Shown here piece by piece: positions 1 through 8,299 of a stretch of DNA of 37,108 bases (position 1 is its first letter; each line of letters starts with the position of its first letter). This DNA is from an uncultured Bacteroidales bacterium (GTDB taxonomy: Bacteria > Bacteroidota > Bacteroidia > Bacteroidales > UBA932): assembly GCA_947630665.1 (NCBI GenBank), contig CANRID010000026.1, positions 1 through 37,108 of the forward strand, in the 5' to 3' direction. Made by a program: the position numbers and the translations under genes. Under the pieces are notes generated by a model. It ran no database searches, had not been told where the DNA came from, and saw only the letters and a program-made list of their open reading frames with translations.

Positions 1-31
1 GCCATACCAAGTGGGAGAGTAGGTAACCGCC
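1..31 (+). rRNA. rrf: 5S rRNA, 3' end (partial)
   Basis: The first 31 bases match the 3' arm of a bacterial 5S rRNA, including the conserved GTGGGAGAGTAGGT segment followed by the terminal GCC-rich strand of helix I. The 5' part lies outside the window. The two terminators that follow directly agree with this being the last gene of an rRNA operon. The exact 3' end is uncertain by a few bases. Confidence 0.85.
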
Positions 32-43
32 TGACCTTAATGA

Positions 44-77
44 GAGGACATTCGGATTGACGGGTGTCCTCTTTTTT
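44..77 (+). terminator. Intrinsic terminator after 5S rRNA
   Basis: GAGGACA (44-50) pairs with TGTCCTC (65-71), a 7-bp stem followed directly by six T (72-77). It sits just downstream of the 5S rRNA and probably ends the rRNA operon. Confidence 0.85.
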
Positions 78-101
78 AGTTAGGAAAGTGCTTTTGTGAA
101 C

Positions 102-124
102 ACGGTGCTAATGCGCCGTTTTTT
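102..124 (+). terminator. Second tandem terminator of the rRNA operon
   Basis: ACGGTGC (102-108) pairs with GCGCCGT (113-119) around a TAAT loop, with one G-T wobble. The T run at 119-124 completes an intrinsic terminator 25 bases after the first. Tandem terminators are usual behind highly transcribed rRNA operons. From 125 to 221 I see no gene; there are some short palindromic bits but no clear second structure. Confidence 0.75.
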
Positions 125-221
125 CTATTATTTTGAGAATCATGTTTATCCCGTCCGGAATCAGCCGGTCTTCGAAGCCGAAGCGGGGATGAAATTGTCT
201 TTGGAAAAATCAATCAGATAA

Positions 222-809
222 TTAAAGAAGTCCGGCGGCCAGAAACATGCGGCGGTATATGGCGGCCTTCTCTTCTAAAGGCTTTGGATAGGCGCGGGAA
301 GTGGAAGGCATGCGGAAAAGTCTGACGGGACGGTTGCGGAAGAAAAACTCGGTATAATGTCCGACTTCGGGTTCCTTTGCGGCAAGAACTCCTAAGAGAG
401 TATCCATCGCCTTTTGTCCGGTTACCGTAACGGTCCGGCATTCAGGCAGCCGCATAAGAATGTCGTTGGGATCGAAAGGAGTGACTACTTCTAAGAATTT
501 ATCCGAGGCGTTATCTTGCAGCCGGATGATTTCAACGGCCGTATCCCCTAAGGCGATGCCTTTTTCCCGACAAAATGTTTTTATTTTTCCGGCATCGAAG
601 GCTTTCCCTCCGGAAGTCAGAAAATGGTTTTTATTATCGAAAAAAATCGAACCCACGATCCTCCACATATCGTTTTGTATATTCGGATAATAAAATTCCA
701 TGGACCAGCGTTCTCTTTTAGGGGGAAAACTGCCCAACATGAGCAGCCTGGCATTTTCCGGAAGAAAAAAGCCGAGAGGATGTCTTTCTATGGGCCGGGA
801 ATAGTTCAT
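222..809 (-). CDS. Uracil-DNA glycosylase family protein
   Basis: Protein of 195 residues that resembles the small Bacteroidota branch of the uracil-DNA glycosylase superfamily, enzymes that cut damaged or deaminated bases from DNA. Visible motifs are LMLGSFPP near residues 22-29 (the loop that normally positions the catalytic water), MEFYYPN..NDMW near 37-49, which probably forms the base pocket, and PSTSR near the C-terminus, which replaces the HPSP-type DNA-intercalating loop. The frame is open 49 codons further upstream, but that part lies inside trmD in another frame and looks random, so I place the start at the ATG at 809, 14 bases after the trmD stop. It is probably co-transcribed with trmD. 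Substrate preference (uracil, hypoxanthine or mismatched bases) cannot be read from the sequence. Confidence 0.8.
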   Translation of the reverse strand: MNYSRPIERHPLGFFLPENARLLMLGSFPPKRERWSMEFYYPNIQNDMWRIVGSIFFDNKNHFLTSGGKAFDAGKIKTFCREKGIALGDTAVEIIRLQDNASDKFLEVVTPFDPNDILMRLPECRTVTVTGQKAMDTLLGVLAAKEPEVGHYTEFFFRNRPVRLFRMPSTSRAYPKPLEEKAAIYRRMFLAAGLL

Positions 810-823
810 CTGCAGCGGATTAA

Positions 824-1519
824 TTATTTGTCTTCCCCTTCCATCCCTTCTATAAGCTCCGGACGCAAAAGACGGGTTCTTTCCCAGGCCTGTTCTTCTT
901 GCCATCGGGAAATTAATTTGGGGTTGCCCGAAAGAAGCACTTCCGGGACTTTCCATCCGTTGTATTCCGCCGGCCGGGTATAAACCGGAGGCGATAGAAG
1001 ATTATCCTGGAAACAGTCGCTCAGCGCAGAGGTTTCATCGGATAAAGCCCCGGGAATCAGCCGGATAATAGAGTCGCAGACTATGGCGGCAGCCAGTTCT
1101 CCTCCGCTCAGCACGTAATTCCCGATGGAGATTTCGCGGGTGATCAGATGCTCGCGGATGCGGTGGTCGATTCCTTTATAATGACCGCAGAGAATCATGA
1201 TATTGGTTTTGCAGGATAGATGGTTGGCCAGCGGTTGGTCGAGCAGCTGACCGTCGGGAGACATATAAATTATTTCGTCATATTCCCGTTGGGCTTTCAA
1301 TTCGTCCATCAATTTGTGGATCGGTTCGATCGTAAGCACCATGCCTGCATCTCCGCCGTAACTGTAATCGTCCACCTGCCGGTAATTCCCTTTGCCATAT
1401 TCCCGGATGTCGTGGATATATATCTCCACCAGACCTTTATCTTTTGCCCGTTTGATAATGGAGTAGTTCAGAGGGTCTCCTAAAAGCTCGGGTACGACTG
1501 TCAATATGTCTATTCGCAT
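824..1519 (-). CDS. trmD: tRNA (guanine-N1-)-methyltransferase TrmD
   Basis: TrmD methylates G37 next to the anticodon of certain tRNAs, using S-adenosylmethionine, and so prevents +1 frameshifting. The 231-residue length is typical. The SPOUT deep-knot signature is clear: [11 protein letters not shown] around residues 111-121 and [16 protein letters not shown] around 129-144 form the trefoil knot and SAM site, and the [11 protein letters not shown] segment near 51-63 is the usual conserved N-terminal loop. Two ATG codons lie in tandem (1522 and 1519); I chose the second because homologues start MRIDI. A -7 box ends only a few bases before the start, so the transcript may have almost no leader. 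In many bacteria trmD lies with rpsP, rimM and rplS; here it stands apart with a DNA glycosylase gene. Confidence 0.95.
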   Translation of the reverse strand: MRIDILTVVPELLGDPLNYSIIKRAKDKGLVEIYIHDIREYGKGNYRQVDDYSYGGDAGMVLTIEPIHKLMDELKAQREYDEIIYMSPDGQLLDQPLANHLSCKTNIMILCGHYKGIDHRIREHLITREISIGNYVLSGGELAAAIVCDSIIRLIPGALSDETSALSDCFQDNLLSPPVYTRPAEYNGWKVPEVLLSGNPKLISRWQEEQAWERTRLLRPELIEGMEGEDK

Positions 1520-1527
1520 CATGGCCG

Positions 1528-1535
1528 CAAAGATA
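1528..1535 (-). promoter_or_regulatory. -7 box of the trmD promoter (TATCTTTG)
   Basis: Read on the minus strand this is TATCTTTG, a perfect match to the Bacteroidota -7 consensus TAnnTTTG. The nearest ATG begins 5 bases downstream, so the predicted transcript start falls within about 5 bases of the start codon. I see no clear -33 TTG at the expected distance. Confidence 0.55.
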
Positions 1536-1595
1536 AAAATTCTATTTCTCTTTCCATAAACTTAGTTTTTGCCGTTTTAAGCCGACTTTTTTTTA

Positions 1596-1603
1596 TATAT
1601 TTG
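1596..1603 (+). promoter_or_regulatory. -7 box of the DUF349 gene promoter (TATATTTG)
   Basis: TATATTTG fits TAnnTTTG exactly. A TTTG at 1568-1571 could be the -33 element, though the 24-base spacing is a little long. The box overlaps a TTG codon that would otherwise open the reading frame, which supports the ATG at 1634 as the true start. It diverges from the trmD promoter 60 bases away. Confidence 0.6.
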
Positions 1604-1633
1604 CAAGTTATTAATTCATTTAGTTTTAAAACT

Positions 1634-3520
1634 ATGATCACAGAGAAAAATACTACCGCTTTAAATGATCAGAATCCGGATAGCAATATCGGGGATGCTG
1701 CACAGGAAATGCTAGCTGTTGCTGAGAACGAGGAAGTTCTTGAAAATACGGAAATTCAGGGAAGCCACTTCCCCGATTATTCCAATAAAAGCTTGAAAGA
1801 GATCACTCAGATTTTTGAGGAGATGATCGAACGGGGCGATCAGCAGGAGTTGTATAAGTATGCGGACAGCCTGAAAGCCGCATTTTACAAAGTGTTGAAA
1901 AAAGAGAAGATCGCTTCCGGATTATTTCATCAGGAGGGAGAGACCGTAGCAGCGCAGAACGAGGACGAGGAACAGTCCGATACGGTGTCCAACAATCCGT
2001 TTGCGGAAATAGAAAGGGGATTCAAGGATCTTTATGCGAAATATAAGAGCGCCAGAGCGGTTTATCTTCAGGAGCAGGAAAAAATCAAGGAAGAAAATTT
2101 GGCGAAAAAACTGGAGATCATAGAAGAATTGAAGACATTGCTGGATAAACAGGAGGATGTCAATCATACTTTCCCCGCTTTCCGGGAATTGCAGAACCGC
2201 TGGAAATCCATCAGCATGGTTCCTCAGAACCGGGCGAAGGATCTGTGGGAAACCTATCAGCATTGTGTGGAGAAGTTTTATGACTATATAAAAATTAATA
2301 ACGAATTCCGGGATCTCGATTTCAAGAAAAATCTGGAAGCGAAAATCGCTCTTTGTGAAAAGGCGGAAGCGTTGGAAAACGAGTCGAATGTGGTAACGGC
2401 GTTCCGGGAATTGCAGAAACTGCATGAGGAATGGAAAGAATTGGGTCCGGTGGATAAAGAACACCGGGAACAGATATGGGAGCGTTTTAAAGCCATTACC
2501 TCCGTTATCAATAAAAAACATCAGCATTTTTTCGAACGGCTGAAGGAAGATCAGAAGAATAATCTGGAACAGAAAAACGCTTTGTGCGAGCAGGCGGAAG
2601 AGCTTGCCGCCAAGGAAGTGGTGGAATCGAATCAATGGAATGCCCTGTCCAAACAAATGGACGAGCTGCAGACAAAGTGGAAAAGCATAGGGTTCGCCGC
2701 TAAAAAGGAAAACCAGAAAGTATATGACCGTTTCCGGGCCGCCTGCGATAAATTCTATAATGCCAAGAGGGAGTATTATGCGAATTTCAAAAATGTAATG
2801 CAGGAAAATCTGAAGAAGAAGGAGGAATTATGCGAGCAGGCCGAGGCCTTGATGCATAGCGAGGACTGGAAAAAGACCACGGATCAATTGATCGGGCTGC
2901 AAAAGACCTGGAAGGAAATAGGGCCGGTCGCCCGTAAGCAATCCGATATCGTCTGGAAGCGTTTCCGGGCCGCCTGTGATTTTTTCTTTGAAAACAAGGC
3001 GAAACATTTCGGAAAGGAGGATGAAAAATTCGAAGAAAACCTGTCTGCCAAAAAGGTGTTGATCGAAGAGATCTCCGGTTACCGCCTGAGCGAATCCAAA
3101 GAGGAGAATATAGAAGCGATGCGGGCATTCCAGTCCCGGTGGAATGAAATAGGATTCGTGCCGTTTAAAGAAAAGGATAAAATCCAGGAGGAATATAACA
3201 AGGCGATGGATGCTCATTTTGCCGATATACGTTCCTTGGAAAGCGAGAAGAATTTCAATAAATTCAGAAAGAAGGTGAGCGATATCAAGAGTTCCGGAAA
3301 AGGAGACAGACCTTTGAAGATGGAACGGGACCGTCTGATCCAGAAATTCAGGAAAATGGAGAGCGACATCGCCACTCTCGAAAACAATATGGGATTCTTC
3401 GCCAAGTCTAAAAATGCGGATATCTTTATAGCGGAAATACAGAAAAAAATAGAAATCGCGCGGCAGGAAATGGCTCAGGTGGAAGAGAAAATCAAACTGA
3501 TTGAAAAAGAATTCGAATAG
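1634..3520 (+). CDS. DUF349 repeat coiled-coil protein
   Basis: Protein of 628 residues, highly charged, with no signal peptide or membrane segment, so probably cytoplasmic. It holds five tandem DUF349 repeats, each marked by a W-x-x-[IL]-G-x-V-like core. The marker tryptophans fall near residues 190, 267, 349, 426 and 503, so the period is 77 to 82 residues. The N-terminal 120 residues are acidic and low in complexity, and the C-terminal 80 are a lysine/glutamate-rich coiled coil. The molecular role of DUF349 proteins is not established. It is followed 46 bases later by yidC on the same strand, so the two may be co-transcribed. I rejected the upstream TTG start because it lies inside the probable promoter. 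Confidence 0.85.
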   Translation: MITEKNTTALNDQNPDSNIGDAAQEMLAVAENEEVLENTEIQGSHFPDYSNKSLKEITQIFEEMIERGDQQELYKYADSLKAAFYKVLKKEKIASGLFHQEGETVAAQNEDEEQSDTVSNNPFAEIERGFKDLYAKYKSARAVYLQEQEKIKEENLAKKLEIIEELKTLLDKQEDVNHTFPAFRELQNRWKSISMVPQNRAKDLWETYQHCVEKFYDYIKINNEFRDLDFKKNLEAKIALCEKAEALENESNVVTAFRELQKLHEEWKELGPVDKEHREQIWERFKAITSVINKKHQHFFERLKEDQKNNLEQKNALCEQAEELAAKEVVESNQWNALSKQMDELQTKWKSIGFAAKKENQKVYDRFRAACDKFYNAKREYYANFKNVMQENLKKKEELCEQAEALMHSEDWKKTTDQLIGLQKTWKEIGPVARKQSDIVWKRFRAACDFFFENKAKHFGKEDEKFEENLSAKKVLIEEISGYRLSESKEENIEAMRAFQSRWNEIGFVPFKEKDKIQEEYNKAMDAHFADIRSLESEKNFNKFRKKVSDIKSSGKGDRPLKMERDRLIQKFRKMESDIATLENNMGFFAKSKNADIFIAEIQKKIEIARQEMAQVEEKIKLIEKEFE

Positions 3521-3566
3521 AGAATTATTATAGATATCCCGATAGGAAGGATAACTTAGGAACAAT

Positions 3567-5438
3567 ATGAATAAAAATACGATTTTCGGTTTTGTACTTA
3601 TAGGGATTATTTTAATAGGATTCAGCTGGTATAATACAAAACTTTTTAAGGAGCAGGAACGGGAAAGATTCGTGCGGGATTCCATTGCTGCCGTAGAAGT
3701 GCTGAAAAATGCCCCTGCATTAGACAGCAGCGCCTTGGTTACGGTTTCGGAGAGGGATTCCCTGTCGGTAATCCGGGAAACAGCTCCTATCTATAAGGAC
3801 TCTCTGCTGGAAGCCGCCAGCCGGGCGGAAGAGGAGTTCTATACTCTCGAGAACGATAAAATAAGTGTGACTTTCACTACCAAAGGAGCGCAGGCTTCGC
3901 AGGTGCTTATCAAAAACTACTATACGTCTGACAGCCTTGCGTTGTATCTGATGAAAAAGAACTCCAGCAATTTCGGAATCGATTTCTATACGGACCAGCA
4001 ATTGAATACTGCCGATTTTAATTTTGAAAAGGTGGAGCAGACCGACACTTCGTTGGTAATGCGTCTGAATTTCTCGACAGGTTCTTATATCGATCATATT
4101 TATACCCTCCGTCCGGATGACTATATGATGGACTTCAATCTGAAGATGGTGGGTATGAGCAAGTTTATTTCCAAGAACGTAACGCAGTTGGGCGTGGATT
4201 GGAAAATGACGATCCCGCGTTTGGAAAGAGGTTATGATAATGAAAAAAACTATTCGACCATCGATTATAAATTCCCCGGGGAGAGTTCCATCGAGGACTT
4301 GGGGCTTCGGAAGGCGGAAGCCCATGCCGATATCGCCACCAAAGTGGAATGGTTCGCTTTTCAGCAGCAGTTCTTCTCTGCCATTCTCGTAGCCCGGAAT
4401 AATTTTACCAACGGAGATCTGGCCTTTAAATTTTTCCCGGAAGAGAATCCCGACAAAAACCTGATGACTTGCGGAGCTAACATGCAGGTGGAATACATTG
4501 CCGCAGATGTGGTGACGATACCTTTTAGATTTTATTACGGTCCCAATCTGTATAAGGTCCTTAAAAGCTATGATTACGGATTCGAGAAAATCGTTCCCCT
4601 GGGAGGATGGCTTATCGGATGGATCAATCGGGTGATCATTATTAATTTCTTCGATTTCTTAAGCCGGTATATCGTCAGCTACGGTATTATCATATTGCTG
4701 ATGACTATTTTCATCAAATTGATTATTTCTCCTTTGACTTTCAAGTCTTATGTTTCTTCTGCGAAAATGAGGGTGCTGAAACCGGAGGTAGATAAAATCA
4801 ACGAAAAATATCCCCGGAAAGAAGATGCCATGAAAAAACAGCAGGAAATGATGGCCCTTTATAAAAAAACGGGGGTAAGCATGTTCGGAGGCTGTCTGCC
4901 GATGTTATTGCAATTCCCGATCCTTTTGGCCATGTTCCGGTTTTTCCCGGCTTCGTTCGAATTGCGCCAGCAACCGTTTTTGTGGGCCAAAGATCTGAGC
5001 GCCTATGATTCCATATTGCAGCTGCCGTTCCATATCCCTCTTTACGGCGATCATGTCAGTCTGTTCGCTATCCTGATGGCTGTCTCCATGTATCTATATG
5101 CGAGGATGACCATGGATCAGATGCCGAGCGGACAACAAATGGCGGGAATGAGATCGATGCAGTTATATTTCATGCCGATCTTTCTGTTGGTATTATGTAA
5201 TAACTTCTCCAGCGGATTGTCTTATTACTATATGCTGTCCAATATTATAACCATCATACAAACCTGGGCTATCCGGAAATATTTTATAGATGAAGATAAA
5301 ATATACGCCCAACTGAAAGCCAAGGCCGCATCCGCGAAAACGCAAAAGAAATCGAAATTCCAGCAGCGTCTGGACGAGATATATAAACAGCAGCAGGCGA
5401 TGCAACAGCAGCGGAATTCCCAACAGAAGAGGAGATAA
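3567..5438 (+). CDS. yidC: Membrane protein insertase YidC
   Basis: YidC places proteins in the inner membrane, alone or with SecYEG. The 623-residue protein has the Gram-negative form: an N-terminal membrane segment (about residues 5-22), a long periplasmic beta domain (about 70-335), and the conserved five-helix insertase core (about 350-575). The core includes the segment FIKLIISPLTFKSYVSSAKM, a cytoplasmic hairpin with MALYKKTGVSMFGGCLPMLLQ, and a final paired helix ending near IIQTWAIRKYF. The C-terminal tail of about 60 residues is rich in K, Q and R, consistent with ribosome contact. It follows the DUF349 gene by 46 bases and precedes the PLP-homeostasis gene by 52 bases, with no evident terminator between them. 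No strong Shine-Dalgarno is visible, as expected in this phylum. Confidence 0.97.
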   Translation: MNKNTIFGFVLIGIILIGFSWYNTKLFKEQERERFVRDSIAAVEVLKNAPALDSSALVTVSERDSLSVIRETAPIYKDSLLEAASRAEEEFYTLENDKISVTFTTKGAQASQVLIKNYYTSDSLALYLMKKNSSNFGIDFYTDQQLNTADFNFEKVEQTDTSLVMRLNFSTGSYIDHIYTLRPDDYMMDFNLKMVGMSKFISKNVTQLGVDWKMTIPRLERGYDNEKNYSTIDYKFPGESSIEDLGLRKAEAHADIATKVEWFAFQQQFFSAILVARNNFTNGDLAFKFFPEENPDKNLMTCGANMQVEYIAADVVTIPFRFYYGPNLYKVLKSYDYGFEKIVPLGGWLIGWINRVIIINFFDFLSRYIVSYGIIILLMTIFIKLIISPLTFKSYVSSAKMRVLKPEVDKINEKYPRKEDAMKKQQEMMALYKKTGVSMFGGCLPMLLQFPILLAMFRFFPASFELRQQPFLWAKDLSAYDSILQLPFHIPLYGDHVSLFAILMAVSMYLYARMTMDQMPSGQQMAGMRSMQLYFMPIFLLVLCNNFSSGLSYYYMLSNIITIIQTWAIRKYFIDEDKIYAQLKAKAASAKTQKKSKFQQRLDEIYKQQQAMQQQRNSQQKRR

Positions 5439-5490
5439 CCGCGATGATCGGTTCTGCGGGCAGAGGACGATTACATTATAGATAAGGATA

Positions 5491-6165
5491 ATGAGTATCG
5501 CAAGCGAGATAAAGGATATAAAGGCACAGCTGCCGCCCACGACCCGGTTAGTGGCGGTTTCCAAATTCCATCCGTCCGAAAAGATTCTGGAGGCTTACCG
5601 TGCCGGTCAGAAAATATTTGCCGAGAGCCGTCCGCAGGAATTGGCGGCCAAGGTGGCCGGAGGTTTGCCGTCCGATATCGAATGGCATTTTATCGGTCAT
5701 CTTCAGACCAATAAATTGAAAATGGTAGTACCGCATGCCGCATTGATCCATTCCGTAGACAGCGCCAGATTGTTGCGTGAAATCGACAGATACATGATAA
5801 ATAAGGGATTGAGGAAAGCGGAATGTCTGTTGGAAATTTTTATAGCGGCGGAAGAGAGCAAACAGGGCTTGGACGAAACGGAGTTGCGGGAATTGGCGGA
5901 GAATCTCAGAAAAGATCCTTTAAGAGGGGTGGAGGTCCGGGGCCTTATGGGAATGGCCTCTTTTGTAGATGATTCCCGACAGATACGGAACGAATTCGCC
6001 CGCCTGGCGGAATTATACCGCTCCGTTAAGAACGAATATGCGGATATATTTCCCCGTTTCAACGAATTGTCGATGGGTATGAGCAATGATTATCCTTTGG
6101 CGTTGGAATACGGAAGCACTTTGGTCCGGATCGGGACCCGGATATTCGGCGCAAGGGAATATTGA
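5491..6165 (+). CDS. YggS-family pyridoxal phosphate homeostasis protein
   Basis: Protein of 224 residues in the PLPHP family (YggS, PROSC), a single TIM-barrel protein that binds pyridoxal 5'-phosphate and keeps cellular B6 and amino-acid pools balanced without known catalysis. Lys25 in LVAVSKFHP is the expected PLP-linked lysine. Other family marks are FAESRPQE (usually FGENRVQE), WHFIGHLQTNK, and the phosphate-binding end SMGMSNDYPLALEYGSTLVRIG split by its usual short loops. Length is normal. It lies 52 bases behind yidC and is probably in the same transcript. Confidence 0.95.
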   Translation: MSIASEIKDIKAQLPPTTRLVAVSKFHPSEKILEAYRAGQKIFAESRPQELAAKVAGGLPSDIEWHFIGHLQTNKLKMVVPHAALIHSVDSARLLREIDRYMINKGLRKAECLLEIFIAAEESKQGLDETELRELAENLRKDPLRGVEVRGLMGMASFVDDSRQIRNEFARLAELYRSVKNEYADIFPRFNELSMGMSNDYPLALEYGSTLVRIGTRIFGAREY

Positions 6166-6256
6166 TTTTGGCATTTGGATAAATTTTATTAAATTCGGAC
6201 CCGGATTCCCGAATTTCATAAGAAAATCGGACCTTATCTCCTTAAATTCAATAATT

Positions 6257-7396
6257 GTGTATAAGCGAATCTTCGACATAGAGAACCAGTTGGATGAAGG
6301 AATGTTCCTGTTTGGTGCACGCCAAGTGGGCAAATCGACCCTTTTGCAGGAGCGTTTCCCGGAGGCGGTCTATTATGACCTTTTGATTGATACGGTCCGG
6401 AAAGCATTCAAGCGCAACCCTGATACCTTCCGGCAGGCTCTGTTAGCGAAACCGGCAGGAACGTTGGTGATTGTGGATGAGATCCAGAAGGTCCCGGAAC
6501 TGCTGGATGGAGTCCATTGGCTGATGGTGAACCGTCATCTCCATTTTATCCTGAGTGGTTCAAGTGCCCGCAAGCTGAAGCGCTCCGGGGCCAATACCCT
6601 TGGCGGACGTGCAAACCCCAGGACTCTATTCCCCTTAGTATGGAAGGAGGTCGAAGACTTCCAGATAGACAAGGCTGTCCAAAACGGTATGATTCCCCGT
6701 CACTATATGGTCGATGATGCTACGGACCGCCTGGAAGGGTATGTGGAAGTCTATCTCCGGGAAGAAATCCGGGACGAGGCCGCTGTCCAGAATGTCGAAG
6801 CATTTGAGCAATTTATGGAAGCTGCCGCCATTTCCGATGGCGAGATGATAAACTATGCCAATATCGCCAGTGATTGCGGGGTCGCAGCGAAGACAGTCAA
6901 GGCCTACTATCAAATATTGAAAGATACCTTGATGGGTTATGAAATCCCTGCATATACAAAAACCGTAAAGCGTAAGGTGGTTCAGGCTCCCAAGTTTTAC
7001 TATTTCGATGTAGGACTTGTCAACTACTTGATGGGCCGGCATCATCTGCGGCGTGGCTCCGATGATTACGGTCACGCATTCGAGCATTACGTAATGCAGG
7101 AGATCATTGCCTACCGCGGATATTATCGCCGCCGTGAGAAGATTTCTTACTGGCGTACATACAACAATCAGGAAGTGGATGCCATCATCGGAGATGCCAA
7201 AGCAGCCATCGAAATCAAGTCCAGTGAGGAGGTGAAGACTCGTCACAAGAATGGATTGAAGGCTTTCAAAGAAGAGCATCCTGACTGCCGGTTGATTCTT
7301 GTGTCCCTTGATCCGATAACCAGACCTTCCGGAGAGATCGAACTCGTCTATGTGGATGATTTCTTGAGAATGCTATGGAACGGTGAAATTTTCTGA
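6257..7396 (+). CDS. AAA+ ATPase with DUF4143 and PD-(D/E)XK-like C-terminus
   Basis: Protein of 379 residues in the family of prokaryotic AAA ATPases that carry a DUF4143 C-terminal part. The Walker A motif GARQVGKST is at residues 20-28, Walker B LVIVDE at 70-75, and a sensor-like ILSGSS at 98-103. The middle has a winged-helix-like stretch, and the C-terminus shows EVD (306-308) followed by AIEIKSS, giving D308, E319 and K321, the pattern of a PD-(D/E)XK nuclease fold. Function in the family is unclear. The best start is a GTG at 6257 (VYKRIF, where relatives have MYKRIF); the open frame runs back into yggS, but that extension looks random. The gene stands alone between yggS and the convergent dapF, and its base composition is like its neighbours. 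Confidence 0.85.
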   Translation: MYKRIFDIENQLDEGMFLFGARQVGKSTLLQERFPEAVYYDLLIDTVRKAFKRNPDTFRQALLAKPAGTLVIVDEIQKVPELLDGVHWLMVNRHLHFILSGSSARKLKRSGANTLGGRANPRTLFPLVWKEVEDFQIDKAVQNGMIPRHYMVDDATDRLEGYVEVYLREEIRDEAAVQNVEAFEQFMEAAAISDGEMINYANIASDCGVAAKTVKAYYQILKDTLMGYEIPAYTKTVKRKVVQAPKFYYFDVGLVNYLMGRHHLRRGSDDYGHAFEHYVMQEIIAYRGYYRRREKISYWRTYNNQEVDAIIGDAKAAIEIKSSEEVKTRHKNGLKAFKEEHPDCRLILVSLDPITRPSGEIELVYVDDFLRMLWNGEIF

Positions 7397-7441
7397 TGGG
7401 CTTATGCTTTCGAGGAATGATTCCATAGGCCTCTTCCGGAT

Positions 7442-8299
7442 TCAGTCTATTTCTATCCGGCAGTCATATACGTATGTGGCCGGACCCGTTAAAAATATAT
7501 CCGAAAATTGTCCCGTTTCTTCATTGAACATGAAATTTACGGACAGCCGGTCTCCCAACGCCTGAATATCGTATCGGAGAGATTTCGCTTTCTGCCCGTT
7601 CTGTCCGAGGGAAGCGGTTCCGGCCATTTCCCGGGAGGCGGCACCCGTTTGCGGTCTGTATAAATAAGCGGCGATAGCCGAGGCCGTGACCCCCGTTCCG
7701 CATGCGTATGTTTCGGCTTCCACTCCCCGCTCGAATGTACGGACCATCAACCTGTCGGGAGCAATCTCTACAAAATTGACATTGGTGCCTCCCGGAAAGT
7801 CGGGATGATGTCTCCAGTATCTGCCCTGTTCCTCTACCGGATATTCCATGACATTTTCTACGAATTTGACAAGATGCGGTGAGCCGGTATTGAGAAAATA
7901 AGAATCGGGAGAATAGCGCTCGTATTTTTGCAGATCGATCATTTTCAGTTTCACGATGCACCGGTGAGGGGAAAATTCAAGCATTTCGGCGTTATGGTAT
8001 CCGTCTATCGCCTCGAATTCATATTTCCGGATGTTCCGATGCGCGGCGAATGCCACTAAACACCTCCCGCCGTTGCCGCACATGGCACCTTCATGGCCGT
8101 CGGAATTGAAATAGCGCATGGAAAAGTCATACCGGCTGCTTTTCCCCAACAGCATCAGGCCGTCGCCTCCCATGCCGAACCGCCGGTCGCACAACCATTT
8201 TATGCGGTCGTTATCCAGATTGTCGTATTCTCCTGTGCGGTTGTCCAATATGACGAAATCGTTTCCCGCACCCTGGTATTTATAAGCATGTATTATCAT
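7442..8299 (-). CDS. dapF: Diaminopimelate epimerase DapF
   Basis: DapF interconverts LL- and meso-diaminopimelate, giving the meso form for lysine synthesis and peptidoglycan cross-links. Both catalytic cysteines are seen: Cys74 in MCGNGGRC and Cys200 in YACGTGVTASA, the acid/base pair of this cofactor-free epimerase. The N-terminal YQGAGNDFVILDN is also typical. The 285-residue length is slightly above the usual 275. The start codon overlaps the lpxB stop as ATGA, implying translational coupling. It is the last gene of the surE-lpxB-dapF cluster and converges on the DUF4143 ATPase gene with 45 bases between the stops; I see no convincing terminator there. Confidence 0.96.
   Translation of the reverse strand: MIIHAYKYQGAGNDFVILDNRTGEYDNLDNDRIKWLCDRRFGMGGDGLMLLGKSSRYDFSMRYFNSDGHEGAMCGNGGRCLVAFAAHRNIRKYEFEAIDGYHNAEMLEFSPHRCIVKLKMIDLQKYERYSPDSYFLNTGSPHLVKFVENVMEYPVEEQGRYWRHHPDFPGGTNVNFVEIAPDRLMVRTFERGVEAETYACGTGVTASAIAAYLYRPQTGAASREMAGTASLGQNGQKAKSLRYDIQALGDRLSVNFMFNEETGQFSDIFLTGPATYVYDCRIEID

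Noticed and set aside
1922-3685. Long minus-strand open frames opposite the DUF349 gene (1922-2656, 2828-3685)
   Set aside because: They are antisense to a repeat-rich lysine/glutamate gene, which yields open frames full of F, L and I; there is no family likeness and no initiation signal.
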